Shown here piece after piece: positions 43,359 through 53,232 of a stretch of 64,000 bases of DNA. The number at the start of each line of letters is the position of its first letter. The first letter of the stretch is position 1. A program made the translations under genes and the position numbers. Source of the stretch: an uncultured Hyphomonas sp. (lineage in GTDB: Bacteria; Pseudomonadota; Alphaproteobacteria; Caulobacterales; Hyphomonadaceae). Location of the stretch: the NCBI RefSeq assembly GCF_963678195.1, contig NZ_OY782759.1:434001-498000 (forward strand), given 5' to 3'. A model generated the notes under the pieces. That model did not search any database. It saw only the letters and a list, made by a program, of their open reading frames with translations, and was not told the DNA's origin.

Positions 43359-44843
43359 TTACTCCGCCGGAGTTTCGCGCATGCTTTGCTGCCGTAGTCC
43401 TGACCTCAGCGCGCTTGCGGCCAGGAGCGCCGCAACGAAAAGTGCGCAAATCGAGACGGGGATCAGGTTCGCTTGATCAAGACTGCCGGCGTTCAGGCCT
43501 GTATGCAGCAGGATGCCTGTCGCCAGCAGGGCTGCGCCTGCCAGACGCAGACTGCGGGTACACCGGGCTGCGTCCGCGATCAAAAGGCAGGCCGTGACGA
43601 TCGCCACCAAAGGCAACCAGAAAGTTGCCACCAGCGCCGGCCCTTCGGCGAGGCCGCTGACCGATGCCAGCAGGGTGAGGGCGAGCGCTGCCGGTGTACC
43701 CCAGACGATGCCCGCCCAGCCCGCTTCAAGCCGCGGCGCCGGGCGGCCCTGCGCTCGCCTGCGGACGAAATAGATATTCAGTCCGCTGGCGATGATGGTG
43801 CAGAGCGACAGGCCGAACAGGAAATAGGCGATCTTGATGGGCAGGCCGCCCCAGTTGCCGAAATGCACATTGTAGACAGAGCCGGCGACCTGCTGGCCAG
43901 CGGTTCCGTCGGACAGGCCGGTATTGCCGAGAAAGGCTCCACTCGCATCGAAATTGTAATAGTCGCCGAAGATCAGGCGATTGGGGTGTTCGGCAATGAC
44001 GGATACGTGCTGCCCCGCCGTTCCCGGGTCGTGCAGGATGAAAAAGGTCGGCTGAAGATCCGGATGCTCTGTGTACATGTGGGTGATGGGGGCGGCGATC
44101 TCTGCCAGACCAGCCGGGGACTCATTGAGAGGCGGGTCCTCACCGAAGACAGGACTGAAGACTTTCGTCGTGTCACCGCCGAAACTTGCCGCGGCGATGG
44201 CAAAGGCCAGGACGCTGGCAAGGCCGAGGATCGCACCGGTCAGCGCATTCGAGACATGGAAAGGCGCTGTCCATACGCTCAGGCGGTTGTGCAGGTCCGC
44301 GAGGCCGGTCCGGCCGGAATTGCGGCGGAAAGTGAAAGCGTCCCGGAATATGCGTGGATGCGCCAGCAGGCCGGAAATGGACAGTGCGACCAGGAATGCG
44401 CCGAGCGCGCCAACCACGGTCAGGCCAAGAATGTGGGGCAGGTGGAGATAATAGTGCAGGTCCAGCAGGAACTGCGTCCACGGAAAATGTTCTCGCCCGG
44501 CAAGGTCGCCCTCTGCTGTGGCAAAAAAGGCCTGCGTATCGGTTGTGATGACCGTGCGGGGCAGGTCCGGCCGGGGGAAGTTGACATAGAGGTGCGTTGT
44601 TTTCGGGTCTTCGCTTTCGAAGACGGCCGTTGCGGCTTTCTCCGCCGCTTGCGGGGAAATGACGATCATCTCCGGCGCGGCCGGTTGTTCCCATCTCTGG
44701 AATTCCCGGTTGAAGACCGACAGTGTGCCCGTCACCGCCAGGATGTAGATGAGCCCGCCAAGGGCGAGCCCCAGCACCGAGTGCGCGGCCAGAGACCGGG
44801 CGACACGGACGGAGGAGGATCTGGGCCAGAGCGTTCTTGCCAT
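43359..44843 (-). CDS. PepSY-associated membrane protein (iron uptake)
   Basis: A 494-residue inner-membrane protein of the PepSY_TM family, which accompanies siderophore receptors and may act as a ferric reductase. Features: LAAHSVLGLALGGLIYILAVTGTLSVFNREFQRWEQP at the N-terminus, LLDLHYYLHLPHILGLTVVGALGAFL, ADLHNRLSVWTAPFHVSNALTGA, and NVHFGNWGGLPIKIAYFLFGLSLCTIIASGLNIYFVRRR. Several histidines at span ends suit heme or metal binding. It starts 4 bases after the preceding gene, so the three-gene cassette is one operon. Confidence 0.9.
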   Translation of the reverse strand: MARTLWPRSSSVRVARSLAAHSVLGLALGGLIYILAVTGTLSVFNREFQRWEQPAAPEMIVISPQAAEKAATAVFESEDPKTTHLYVNFPRPDLPRTVITTDTQAFFATAEGDLAGREHFPWTQFLLDLHYYLHLPHILGLTVVGALGAFLVALSISGLLAHPRIFRDAFTFRRNSGRTGLADLHNRLSVWTAPFHVSNALTGAILGLASVLAFAIAAASFGGDTTKVFSPVFGEDPPLNESPAGLAEIAAPITHMYTEHPDLQPTFFILHDPGTAGQHVSVIAEHPNRLIFGDYYNFDASGAFLGNTGLSDGTAGQQVAGSVYNVHFGNWGGLPIKIAYFLFGLSLCTIIASGLNIYFVRRRAQGRPAPRLEAGWAGIVWGTPAALALTLLASVSGLAEGPALVATFWLPLVAIVTACLLIADAARCTRSLRLAGAALLATGILLHTGLNAGSLDQANLIPVSICALFVAALLAASALRSGLRQQSMRETPAE

Positions 44844-44847
44844 CACT

Positions 44848-45429
44848 TTATCCTTGTGCGGCCAATCCGAGATAGGCGAGCGGGGCAAGGCCCGCGCCGA
44901 TCACGATGGCGCTCTTGCGCCAGAGGCGACTGTTGGCTCCGGCGATAACCGCGAGGGCTGACCAGAGCAGGGGAAAGGCGAACATCGCGATCACAAGATT
45001 GGCTGTGTGTTCGAGACCTGCCTTCTGCAGCGCGGCGAACCCTGCCGTCGCCATGGCCAGCGAGGCAAGGCCTGCGAGCGGGCCGATCAGGATGCCGGCG
45101 GCCACGCGTTTCAGGATTTCAGGCAGTCCGGTCCGCTCTGCTTGGGCCTGCCGTTCGGCCGGGTCGCGGGCAGGCCTCGGCTCAGCCTGCACATAGAGCC
45201 AGGCAAGCGCGCCCAGTGCTGCGAGCATGATCGCGACGATACCGAGCGCCGATCCCTTGTCCGGATGACTTGTGGTTGCCCACAGGATGACAGACAGGAA
45301 AAGGGCGGCCCAGCCGAAGGCCAGGTGCCGCCCGTTTCCGGCCCAGCTGCGCCAGGCGGCCTGCAGCAACCAGATGCCACAGACCGCCAGGACGCAGGCA
45401 ACGCTCCGGAGAAGCATGCCCACTTCCAT
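44848..45429 (-). CDS. Membrane protein of the siderophore cassette
   Basis: A 193-residue protein with about five hydrophobic segments (first CVLAVCGIWLLQAAW, last ALAVIAGAN...GLAPLAYLGLA). I do not recognise a named domain with certainty. It lies three bases after the receptor stop and four before the PepSY gene, a position that links it to iron uptake. An energy-transfer or reductase-partner role would be inference. Confidence 0.8.
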   Translation of the reverse strand: MEVGMLLRSVACVLAVCGIWLLQAAWRSWAGNGRHLAFGWAALFLSVILWATTSHPDKGSALGIVAIMLAALGALAWLYVQAEPRPARDPAERQAQAERTGLPEILKRVAAGILIGPLAGLASLAMATAGFAALQKAGLEHTANLVIAMFAFPLLWSALAVIAGANSRLWRKSAIVIGAGLAPLAYLGLAAQG

Positions 45430-45432
45430 GGA

Positions 45433-47556
45433 TCAGAAGCGCCGGGCGATGCGGGCCACAACGCTGCGCTGTTCGCCCGGGAAACAGTCCCCGCGGGCGA
45501 GGCAGGTGCCGTAATATTCCTCGTCGGTGATGTTGCGGGCGTTGAGCGTCAGGTCCCAGTTTTCCGTTTCGTAGCCGATCAGCAGGTCGCCGAGGACGAC
45601 GCCATCCGTCACGACGCGGACCGGGCCGACAAGGCCGAGGCCATTGCTCTCATTGTCTCCGAGATAACGGATGCCGAGGCCGGCCTTGAAATTCGAGAGC
45701 GGGCCGGTTTCCGGTTGATACTGAACCCAGGCGGAGGCCTGGTCTTCCGCAATGGAATCGAACGGGATGCCATTCGGCGATTCGGTATCGAGCAGGCTGA
45801 GATTGCCTTCGAGATACCAGTCACCGATCGTTGTCAGGGCTTCAAACTCAACGCCTTTGGATGTGCCGGTGCCTTCCTGCTGGCTGTCCGGCTGTCCGAT
45901 GATCGAGGCCGGGTTCGGCAGGTTGGTTTCCTCGATTTCGAAATAGGCGGCCGTGATATAGGTGCGGGTGCCAGGCGGCTGGTACTTGATGCCGGCTTCC
46001 CACTGCTCGCCTTCGCGCGGCTTCAGCGGCTGGCTGGTGAAACCGTCGAGACCGATCACCGGTTCGAAGGATTCGGCGTAGCTGACATAAGGGGAGACGC
46101 CATTGTCGAACGCATAGAGCGCGCCGACGCTGAACGAGGTGGCATCGTCCGTCTGCGTGGTGGTCGCCGTCTTCGTTTCGGTGTCATCATAGCGGACACC
46201 GATATTGAACTTCCAGGCGTCGAGGGAGATCTGGTCGTTGATATAGACGCCATAGTCTTCCGTCTGCGTATCGCCCGGATCGTAGAAATTGGACGCGTCG
46301 TCGAGGGCTGCTGGATAGCCCGTATAGATCGGGTGGTAGGCATTGAACGAGCCGATGCCGCCGGCATAAATGTAACGGCTGCTGGTGGTCACATCCTGGT
46401 AGGCCGCGCCGACAAAGACTTCATGATCCAATGCGCCGGTGGAGAACGTGTAGCGGGCCCGGACATCCAGCGCTGCCTGTTCGGAGGACGCATCGCTTCG
46501 GTAGAAGGTGCGTGTGCCATTGCCATTTGCATCGATACGAGGCGTGCCTGCGCCGAGGAAGTCGATATAGGCCTGCCGATAATCCGCTTCGCCATCCTTG
46601 TAGCGGAAGATACCGTCGATTGAGAAATTCGGGCTGAACTCGTGCGAGCCGAGAAGGCTGACGAGAATGGAGTCCGTGTCGTAGCGATTGAAGCCCGGTT
46701 CACCATGATAGGTCGACGGATCGATTTCCTCGCCAGTGGCATTGGCGCAGACAATGGCCGGCGTGATGGTGACCTGACCGCTGACACACCCCGTGCCCGT
46801 GATGGGAAGGAATTGCGAAGACGTGTCGCTGTCGCGGTCAGAATATTCAGCCATGGCGGTCAGGCGCGTGGTGCCATTATCATAGCTGATCGACGGCATC
46901 AGAATGACGGCATCGTCATCGACGCGGTCGACCTGCGTGCCGCTGTCGCGATAGACGCCGACGAGGCGGGCATAGACATTCTGGGAGAGCTGGAGATTGA
47001 AATCTCCGGCAGCCTGATAGCGCTCATTTGTGCCAATGTCGAAGACAACCTCGTTCGGCTTGTCAGGCCCGGCCAGCTTGGACACGGCATTGACGATGCC
47101 GCCCGGCGTGCCCTTGCCATAGAGAACGGAGGCGGGGCCTTTCAGGATTTCCACCTGTTCCAGCATGTAAATGTCTGTACGCGTATTATTGTAGTAACCG
47201 AAGAGGACCTGCTGGCCGTCGCGGTATTCGGCGGCGTCAAAGCCCCGGATGCTGGCAAAGTCACCGCGCGTGGCCGGGCCATAGGTGCCGGCATCGACGC
47301 CGGAGGCGTAATCGAATGAGGCGGCGAGCGTCAGCGCGCCCTTGTCCCGGAACTGCTCTTCCGTCTCGATCGAGATCGACCGGGCCGTTTCGAGAATCGG
47401 CGTTGTGGTTTTCGTCGCACCGAAGTCCGACAATTTCCCGGTGACCGTAACGGTTTCCAGGCGCTGCTCGTCGGCGTCTTCCCCGTTGACGTCCTGAGCA
47501 TAGGCGACCCCTGCCGTCAGCATGGCTGCTGCCAGCACGCTTCCAAATTTCCGCAT
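45433..47556 (-). CDS. TonB-dependent siderophore receptor
   Basis: A 707-residue outer-membrane receptor. Signal peptide MRKFGSVLAAAMLTAGVAYA; TonB box LETVTVTGKLSD; plug with SIETEEQFRDKGALTLAASFDYASGV, then ASIRGFDAAEYRDGQQ and MLEQVEILKGPASVLYGKGTPGGIVN, all typical of the siderophore class (FhuE/FpvA-like). The C-terminus SVVARIARRF ends in Phe. It is first in an operon with two inner-membrane proteins. A Fur-like box lies about 60 bases upstream, so it should be induced by iron lack. Confidence 0.95.
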   Translation of the reverse strand: MRKFGSVLAAAMLTAGVAYAQDVNGEDADEQRLETVTVTGKLSDFGATKTTTPILETARSISIETEEQFRDKGALTLAASFDYASGVDAGTYGPATRGDFASIRGFDAAEYRDGQQVLFGYYNNTRTDIYMLEQVEILKGPASVLYGKGTPGGIVNAVSKLAGPDKPNEVVFDIGTNERYQAAGDFNLQLSQNVYARLVGVYRDSGTQVDRVDDDAVILMPSISYDNGTTRLTAMAEYSDRDSDTSSQFLPITGTGCVSGQVTITPAIVCANATGEEIDPSTYHGEPGFNRYDTDSILVSLLGSHEFSPNFSIDGIFRYKDGEADYRQAYIDFLGAGTPRIDANGNGTRTFYRSDASSEQAALDVRARYTFSTGALDHEVFVGAAYQDVTTSSRYIYAGGIGSFNAYHPIYTGYPAALDDASNFYDPGDTQTEDYGVYINDQISLDAWKFNIGVRYDDTETKTATTTQTDDATSFSVGALYAFDNGVSPYVSYAESFEPVIGLDGFTSQPLKPREGEQWEAGIKYQPPGTRTYITAAYFEIEETNLPNPASIIGQPDSQQEGTGTSKGVEFEALTTIGDWYLEGNLSLLDTESPNGIPFDSIAEDQASAWVQYQPETGPLSNFKAGLGIRYLGDNESNGLGLVGPVRVVTDGVVLGDLLIGYETENWDLTLNARNITDEEYYGTCLARGDCFPGEQRSVVARIARRF

Positions 47557-47613
47557 AATAGACCCCTTTGAGACTGAGAGTGAGTTGCAATTACGGGAAT
47601 GAGCAGGGTGTGT

Positions 47614-47635
47614 AAATGCAATTCATTTGCAAATG
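47614..47635 (-). promoter_or_regulatory. Fur-like box upstream of the siderophore receptor
   Basis: The A/T-rich sequence AAATG-CAATT-CATTT-GC-AAATG holds a dyad (AAATG/CATTT) and a third half site, and reads TGCAATTCATTTGCA at its centre, close to Fur sites reported in Caulobacter. It is 58 bases upstream of the receptor start. Irr or another regulator is possible. Confidence 0.7.
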
Positions 47636-47697
47636 ACAGCGGCAGAACGTCCCACAAGGGCGGCCTGTTCTCACAGCTGGCGTCTGGGATCAGATAA

Positions 47698-48576
<879 letters not shown>

Positions 48577-48712
48577 ACGGTTGTGCCCTGAATCTCGTTG
48601 CAAGCCTTGTGACATAACCTGTTTGTGCGGTGCGTCAAAGATCAAGTGAACACATCAGGTCAGGGCAGGGGACATCGGCTGATTGGGGCCGGTCTGTTGT
48701 TTCAGAACAACA

Positions 48713-48738
48713 AAAAGCCCGGCACGAGCCGGGCTTTT
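48713..48738 (-). terminator. Bidirectional intrinsic terminator after etfA
   Basis: A perfect 11-bp stem AAAAGCCCGGC / GCCGGGCTTTT with ACGA loop. On the minus strand a TTTTT run follows, ending etfBA before the dehydrogenase gene. Confidence 0.93.
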
Positions 48739-48763
48739 CGCGTCATTGGGGTGTGCGGTTCGC

Positions 48764-49693
48764 CTAGAGCGCGCCGGTCAGTTCCGGAACGGCGACGAAC
48801 AGGTCCGCGACCAGGCCATAATCGGCGACCTGGAAGATCGGTGCTTCCTCATCCTTGTTGATGGCGACGATGACTTTGGAGTCCTTCATGCCTGCAAGGT
48901 GCTGGATGGCGCCGGAGATGCCGATGGCAATATAGAGTTCCGGGGCAACGATCTTGCCGGTCTGGCCGACCTGATAGTCGTTCGGCGCGTAGCCGGCGTC
49001 CACAGCTGCGCGCGAGGCACCGACAGCGGCGCCGAGCTTGTCGGCCAGCGGGAACATGAGTTCCTGGAACTTCTCGGCAGAGCCAAGGGCACGGCCGCCG
49101 GAGACGACGCGCTTGGCGCCGGCGAGTTCCGGGCGGTCCGACTTGACCATTTCTTCCGACACGAATTCCGACTTGAACGGGCCTGCCGGGGCATCGACCG
49201 TTTCGACCGAAGCCGAGCCGTCATTGCCGGCTGCGTCGAAAGACGTGCCGCGCACGGTGATGACTTTCTTGGCGTCGGAAGATTTGACGGTCATGATGGC
49301 GTTGCCAGCATAGATCGGGCGCTCGAAGGTTTCGGCATCGATCACCGCGGTGATCTCGGAGATCTGCATCACGTCGAGTTTGGCAGCGATGCGCGGGGCG
49401 ATGTTCTTGCCCGTGGTGGTCGCAGCGATGAAGACGGCGTCATAATTCGCCATCAGCGGCACAACGAGGGCTTCCATGGCTTCGGCCGTCTGCTTGCGCA
49501 GCGTTTCGCCTTCAGCCTGGAGCACCTTGCGGACACCGGAGACCTTGGCGGCTTCCGGAGCCACGGCAGCGGCGTTCTCACCGGCGACCAGCAGGTCAAC
49601 GTCGCCCCCGAACTTGGCAGCAGCGGTCACGACCTTGTGGGTCGCGTCCGACAGGCCGCCATGATGATGTTCTGCAATAACGAGCACGGCCAT
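48764..49693 (-). CDS. etfA: Electron transfer flavoprotein, alpha subunit
   Basis: EtfA binds FAD and with EtfB carries electrons from acyl-CoA dehydrogenases to the quinone pool. The 309-residue protein has [15 protein letters not shown] at the N-terminus and the FAD-binding C-terminal part: [74 protein letters not shown]. It starts one base after etfB ends. Confidence 0.97.
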   Translation of the reverse strand: MAVLVIAEHHHGGLSDATHKVVTAAAKFGGDVDLLVAGENAAAVAPEAAKVSGVRKVLQAEGETLRKQTAEAMEALVVPLMANYDAVFIAATTTGKNIAPRIAAKLDVMQISEITAVIDAETFERPIYAGNAIMTVKSSDAKKVITVRGTSFDAAGNDGSASVETVDAPAGPFKSEFVSEEMVKSDRPELAGAKRVVSGGRALGSAEKFQELMFPLADKLGAAVGASRAAVDAGYAPNDYQVGQTGKIVAPELYIAIGISGAIQHLAGMKDSKVIVAINKDEEAPIFQVADYGLVADLFVAVPELTGAL

Positions 49694-49694
49694 A

Positions 49695-50441
49695 TCAGAT
49701 GACTCCTGCGGTTTTCAGTTTCGACACGAGGGTGGCGACATCCTCGACCTTTTCGCCTGCCTGGCGCACCGGCGGTTCGGTGACCTGAACGACGGTGAGG
49801 CGCGGAGAGATGTCGACGCCGTAGTCAGCCGGGGCTTTCTCGTCGATCGTCTTCTTCTTGGCCTTCATGATGTTCGGCAGGGAAGCGTAGCGCGGCTCGT
49901 TGAGGCGCAGGTCAACCGTGACAACGGCCGGCAGGGCCAGTTTCACGGTCTGAAGGCCGCCGTCGACTTCGCGGGTCACGGTCAGCGCATCGCCATCCTT
50001 CTCCAGCTTGTAGGCGAAGGTGCCTTGCGGCCAGTCCAGCAGCGCGGCCAGCATCTGGCCGGTCTGGTTGGAGTCGTCGTCGATGGCCTGCTTGCCGACG
50101 ACCACGAGGTCCGGCTTTTCTTCCTCGACCACTTTGGCCAGCAGCTTGGCAACGCCGAGCGGCTCAACCGTTTCATCGGTCTTGATCAGGATGCCGCGGT
50201 CACCGCCCATGGCGAGGGCCGTCCGGATGGTTTCCTGCGCCTGTTGCGGACCGATGGAAACAATGACGACTTCCGTGGCGGTGCCGGCTTCTTTCAGGCG
50301 GACAGCCTCTTCGACGGAGATTTCGTCGAACGGGTTCATCGACATTTTGACATTGGCGAGATCGACCCCGGTCTTGTCCGGCTTGACGCGGACTTTCACG
50401 TTGTAATCGATCACGCGTTTGACGGGCACGAGGACCTTCAT
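49695..50441 (-). CDS. etfB: Electron transfer flavoprotein, beta subunit
   Basis: A 248-residue AMP-binding partner of EtfA. It opens [19 protein letters not shown], then has [43 protein letters not shown] and the recognition-loop region [25 protein letters not shown]. First gene of the etfBA operon. Confidence 0.97.
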   Translation of the reverse strand: MKVLVPVKRVIDYNVKVRVKPDKTGVDLANVKMSMNPFDEISVEEAVRLKEAGTATEVVIVSIGPQQAQETIRTALAMGGDRGILIKTDETVEPLGVAKLLAKVVEEEKPDLVVVGKQAIDDDSNQTGQMLAALLDWPQGTFAYKLEKDGDALTVTREVDGGLQTVKLALPAVVTVDLRLNEPRYASLPNIMKAKKKTIDEKAPADYGVDISPRLTVVQVTEPPVRQAGEKVEDVATLVSKLKTAGVI

Positions 50442-50608
50442 GAGCTGCGCTCCACACGTTTCGAGAGATTGGACTTAAATAGCTGGGCGTTGCCTACAGG
50501 CACTGAAAAGCTTTCGCAAGTTTGACGTTGACGTAAGTGTCAAATTGGCGCGCAAAAATAAGTGACTTCTGGCCTTCAGCGGTGCGATTCCTGCAATATG
50601 ATACCCCA

Positions 50609-51091
50609 ATGACGCGATCCGGACTGTTCCTGAGCCTATTTTTTGCCTCTGCACCGCCCCTGGCCGCGGCCGCAGAAGGGATCGTGCCGCTTGATTCCGG
50701 TCTCTATGCCGTCACCACCGAAATCGAGACCAGCCTGCAGGATCCGGGGACGGGAACGCTGCTGGAGACCTGGACAGACCCCTTTGGCGGTGCGGCCTGC
50801 CTGGAAGGGGAGGACGCGCGCCGGATCCGCCCGGACACGTTTATCGACCCGCGCTGCCATGTGTCGGATGTGCGGGCAGATCCCTATGGCGAGGCATTTG
50901 ACGTGCTCTGCGTCTTTCCGGAAGGGCTGATGAGCGGTGCCGGAACCCTCTCCGTGGATCCGACGCGGCCGACGGAGTTCCTGCAGCGGTTTTCCCTGCG
51001 CAGTCCCGGCCCGGTCGCGACCCAGCGGGTGACCATAAGAGGGCGTCTCGTCGGCGCCTGCCTGCCGGAAGACCTGGCCGCCGGCCCATAG
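50609..51091 (+). CDS. Secreted protein, possibly DUF3617-like
   Basis: A 160-residue protein with signal peptide MTRSGLFLSLFFASAPPLAAAAE. The mature part has DSGLYAVTTEIETSL, CLEGEDARRIRPDTFIDPRCHVSDVRADPYGEAFDVLCVFPEGLMSGAGTLSVD and RVTIRGRLVGACLPED. The layout (GLY/W...C-L...C...G) faintly resembles DUF3617 periplasmic proteins, without certainty. Four cysteines could form two disulfides. It is divergent from etfB. Confidence 0.65.
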   Translation: MTRSGLFLSLFFASAPPLAAAAEGIVPLDSGLYAVTTEIETSLQDPGTGTLLETWTDPFGGAACLEGEDARRIRPDTFIDPRCHVSDVRADPYGEAFDVLCVFPEGLMSGAGTLSVDPTRPTEFLQRFSLRSPGPVATQRVTIRGRLVGACLPEDLAAGP

Positions 51092-51180
51092 ACACAGCGA
51101 CTAGGTAGATTCTGCAATTGGCAATTCCTCCGGCCGATATGACATGCCAGTAAGAGACTGCACTCAACCGGAGGACACCT

Positions 51181-51417
51181 ATGTCGCACACGCCCCACGA
51201 ACTGACCGAAGAATTCCCGGATCTTGCCGACAAGATCCACGCGCTGAAGACCAGCGATGCGCACTTTGCAAAGCTGGCTGACGAATATCATGAGCTGAAC
51301 CGCCGGATTCACCGTATTGAAACCGATGTCGAACCGGCCAGCGACGAGCATCAGACCGAGCTGCGCAAGCAGCGCCTGGCCCTGAAAGACGAAATCTACG
51401 AAATTCTAAAATCGTAA
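51181..51417 (+). CDS. YdcH (DUF465) family protein
   Basis: A 78-residue helical hairpin protein: FPDLADKIHALKTSDAHFAKLADEYHELNRRIHRIE, then TELRKQRLALKDEIYEIL. This is the classic YdcH pattern; the family function is unknown. CGGAGGACACC precedes the ATG. Confidence 0.9.
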   Translation: MSHTPHELTEEFPDLADKIHALKTSDAHFAKLADEYHELNRRIHRIETDVEPASDEHQTELRKQRLALKDEIYEILKS

Positions 51418-51555
51418 CAGATACTGCAGGTTTCATCGGACCATCCTTGCCGGAGACTACGTATAATCCCGAATTGCCTGGTTGGCCTCCATCTGTCTAA
51501 GACAGGGTGGGAGTTGCAAACGCGGGCCCCGGCCCGGCCGGGAAGGATGAGTCCG

Positions 51556-51792
51556 ATGACCTATTTGCCGCTCGCAATTGCCGTGGAGTGCCCCGACGCT
51601 TTTGACCGGGTGCTGGAACTGGAATGTGCGGATCGGACATTCCTTTGTCTTGCCCGTGAATATGGCGCTCTGCTGGCCGAGATCGAGGACATCGAAACCG
51701 GCATCGAAGAGGCCTGCCCGGCTTATTTCGCCCAGCTCCGCCGCCGCCGCGTCTTGCTCCGGCAGGAATTGATGGCCCGCCTGAACGCCTGA
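51556..51792 (+). CDS. YdcH-like protein, second copy
   Basis: Also 78 residues, with the same two-helix build: DAFDRVLELECADRTFLCLAREYGALLAEIEDIETGIEEACPAYFAQLRRRRVLLRQELMARL. Its REYGALLAEIEDIET aligns with DEYHELNRRIHRIET of the neighbour, so it is a diverged paralogue. ATG 51556 lies nine bases after GGAAGG; ATG 51547 abuts it and is less likely. TATAAT at 51462 may belong to its promoter. Confidence 0.75.
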   Translation: MTYLPLAIAVECPDAFDRVLELECADRTFLCLAREYGALLAEIEDIETGIEEACPAYFAQLRRRRVLLRQELMARLNA

Positions 51793-51793
51793 T

Positions 51794-52273
51794 CTAGCGC
51801 CACAGTTTCGGCTGGGCCTCTTTGACCGCATCCCGGCAGCCCGGGTCCCAGGGGTAGAGCCCGTCGAGCAGACCCGGCCAGACGATCTGGACCAGTGCCG
51901 GATGTCCGCCCTGGCCATTGCGGGCCCAGAGCCAGTCGGCCAGCACGGCATATTTTTCGAACGCATCTTCATGCGAGACTTTGCGGGCCACGCAGTCGAA
52001 ATCCTCGTGCAGGCCTTTCCAGACCTGATTGTCTTCGAGCTTCCGGCCCGCTTTGATCTTGTCGTAAATGCCCGCCAGCATGTCGTACATCACATCCCGG
52101 TGCAGGCCGAAAACGATGAATTCCGGTGCGTCGAGGGTCTGTGAGAAGCCGACCGAATACGTGTAGTTCGGCTCTACAAGCTCCGGATCATAACGGTGCA
52201 CGGCATACCAGCCATGGGCCTCGATGCTGCCCAGGATCCGCTGTTCTTCTTCGATCACGATACCGCCCGCCAT
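51794..52273 (-). CDS. DUF4262 family protein
   Basis: A 159-residue protein with IEAHGWYAVHRYDPELVEPNYTYSVGFSQTLDAPEFIVFGLHRDVMYDML, the N-terminal core of DUF4262. The C-terminus has QIVWPGLLDGLYPWDPGC. The function of the family is unknown. ATG 52273 is taken by analogy with family starts; ATG 52342 is an alternative. It is convergent with the YdcH-like gene, one base apart. Confidence 0.82.
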   Translation of the reverse strand: MAGGIVIEEEQRILGSIEAHGWYAVHRYDPELVEPNYTYSVGFSQTLDAPEFIVFGLHRDVMYDMLAGIYDKIKAGRKLEDNQVWKGLHEDFDCVARKVSHEDAFEKYAVLADWLWARNGQGGHPALVQIVWPGLLDGLYPWDPGCRDAVKEAQPKLWR

Positions 52274-52433
52274 GGGGGAATGACGCGCTGTGCCGCGCCC
52301 GCGGTCAAGGCGTATCTCTTCAGATGACGGAGATTTAAGCATGACAGGAAGTTCATGCGCGCGGGGCAGGGGGTGTGCTCCAGCACATGCGGCCGGCGTG
52401 GCGGGCGCCATCCGGTGGGGGAGTCTCTTCCTT

Positions 52434-52565
52434 ATCCTCCCCTGCGCAGCGGGGGAGGTGGCAGACGGCGAAGCCGGCTGACGGAGGGGGGATTTCCGGA
52501 CGTGCCGCCACAGGCCCCCCCCGCCTCGCTTCGCTCGGCACCTCCCCCGCTGCGCAGGGGAGGAT
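52434..52565. repeat. 132-bp element with 27-bp perfect inverted ends
   Basis: Arms at 52434-52460 and 52539-52565 are perfect inverted repeats (ATCCTCCCCTGCGCAGCG... / ...CGCTGCGCAGGGGAGGAT). The centre holds smaller hairpins (GGCGAAGCCGGC, CGCTTCGCTCG). Elements of this form (CCTCCCC...GGGGGAGGTGG) are common small repeats in GC-rich alphaproteobacteria. Here it takes the place of the twin hairpins of copy 1. Confidence 0.85.
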
Positions 52566-52569
52566 GGTG

Positions 52570-52947
52570 TTACGGCGGACCCCGCACGTGCAGGCCATGA
52601 TCATACCGGACTATGCCATGACGACAGATGACTAAGCCGGACTTATCCGGATCATGCCGGACTATAGCGGACTTCGACAGACCCGCGCGCACGCACACGG
52701 GCACATCGCTGCCAAGGGCAGGACGCTCCCAGCGCGGAATGCGCGGCGCTTCATATGTATAGAGATCATCGGGCGGCGGGGCATCGGCCAGGCAGACCAG
52801 CCTTATATTGCCAAAACAATCGACCGCCATCAGCGCATCCCGCCCGGTGCGCGTATGCCAGCGGGCGACGCGTACCAGGTTCCACACCAGCTACGGCCAG
52901 AACAGTGGCCAGACATGGTTGAAGTAGCGTTGGAGGTCAGGATGCAT
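52570..52947 (-). pseudogene. Broken second copy of the repeat-borne small protein
   Basis: Begins MHPDLQRYFNHVWPLFWP and then meets TAG at 52891-52893, where copy 1 has TGG (Trp). Beyond it the frame continues LVWNLVRVARWHTRTGRDALMAVDCFG nearly identical to copy 1, up to RYDHGLHVRGPP. The tandem region is shorter (AGLSKSAIVRHDPDKSGLVICRHGIVRYDHG). The high identity of the rest implies recent duplication or past selection. Confidence 0.8.
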
Positions 52948-53001
52948 GCCGTCAAAGATGGGGGCAGTGCCTGTCAGACGAATTGAGATTTCCCTCAACG
53001 T

Positions 53002-53103
53002 GTCATCCCGGAAAACGCGAAGCGTTTATCCGGGACCTTGTTCCTGTAATGCGCACACCAGCAAGAAGGTCCCGGATAAGCCCTGCGGGCTTTCCGGGAT
53101 GAC
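53002..53103. repeat. Palindromic REP/MITE-like element, copy 2
   Basis: Same outer arms (GTCATCCCGGAA / TTCCGGGATGAC) and inner arms as 40165-40265, in the same + orientation. The left small hairpin differs (AACGCGAAGCGTT), and the core (TTGTTCCTGTAATGCG...AGCAAGAAGG) is inverted. Confidence 0.85.
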
Positions 53104-53232
53104 ACGGGAGGGGTGGGGGAGAACGCGCGGCGTGTCCCCGGGGAGGCGCCGTTCGGCCCGGTAGGCTTAAAGATTTGACTTGGCGCGGCTTCGCGCGGAC
53201 AGTCGACCCCAAGGATCAGGGAGAACAAGAAC

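Larger units (their letters stand above)
52380..53103 (-). repeat. Composite dispersed repeat, copy 2 (inverted)
   Basis: About 724 bp matching 40165-40887 in inverted orientation and in the same internal order. In minus-strand order: palindrome (53103-53002), broken ORF (52947-52570), palindromic module (52565-52434), conserved tail (52423-52380). The ORF is disrupted, and the 51-bp tandem unit is partly deleted. The two copies are opposite in orientation and about 12 kb apart, so recombination between them would invert the DNA between. Confidence 0.85.

Noticed and set aside
43473-44948. 491-residue plus-strand frame
   Set aside because: Antisense shadow of the PepSY gene, low complexity, no recognisable domain.
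45007-46623. 538-residue plus-strand open frame
   Set aside because: Antisense to the siderophore receptor and its neighbour; composition is the mirror of those genes.
52441-52565. CRISPR-like repeat array
   Set aside because: The repeated stretches are the two arms of one inverted repeat, not regularly spaced direct repeats, and no cas gene is near.
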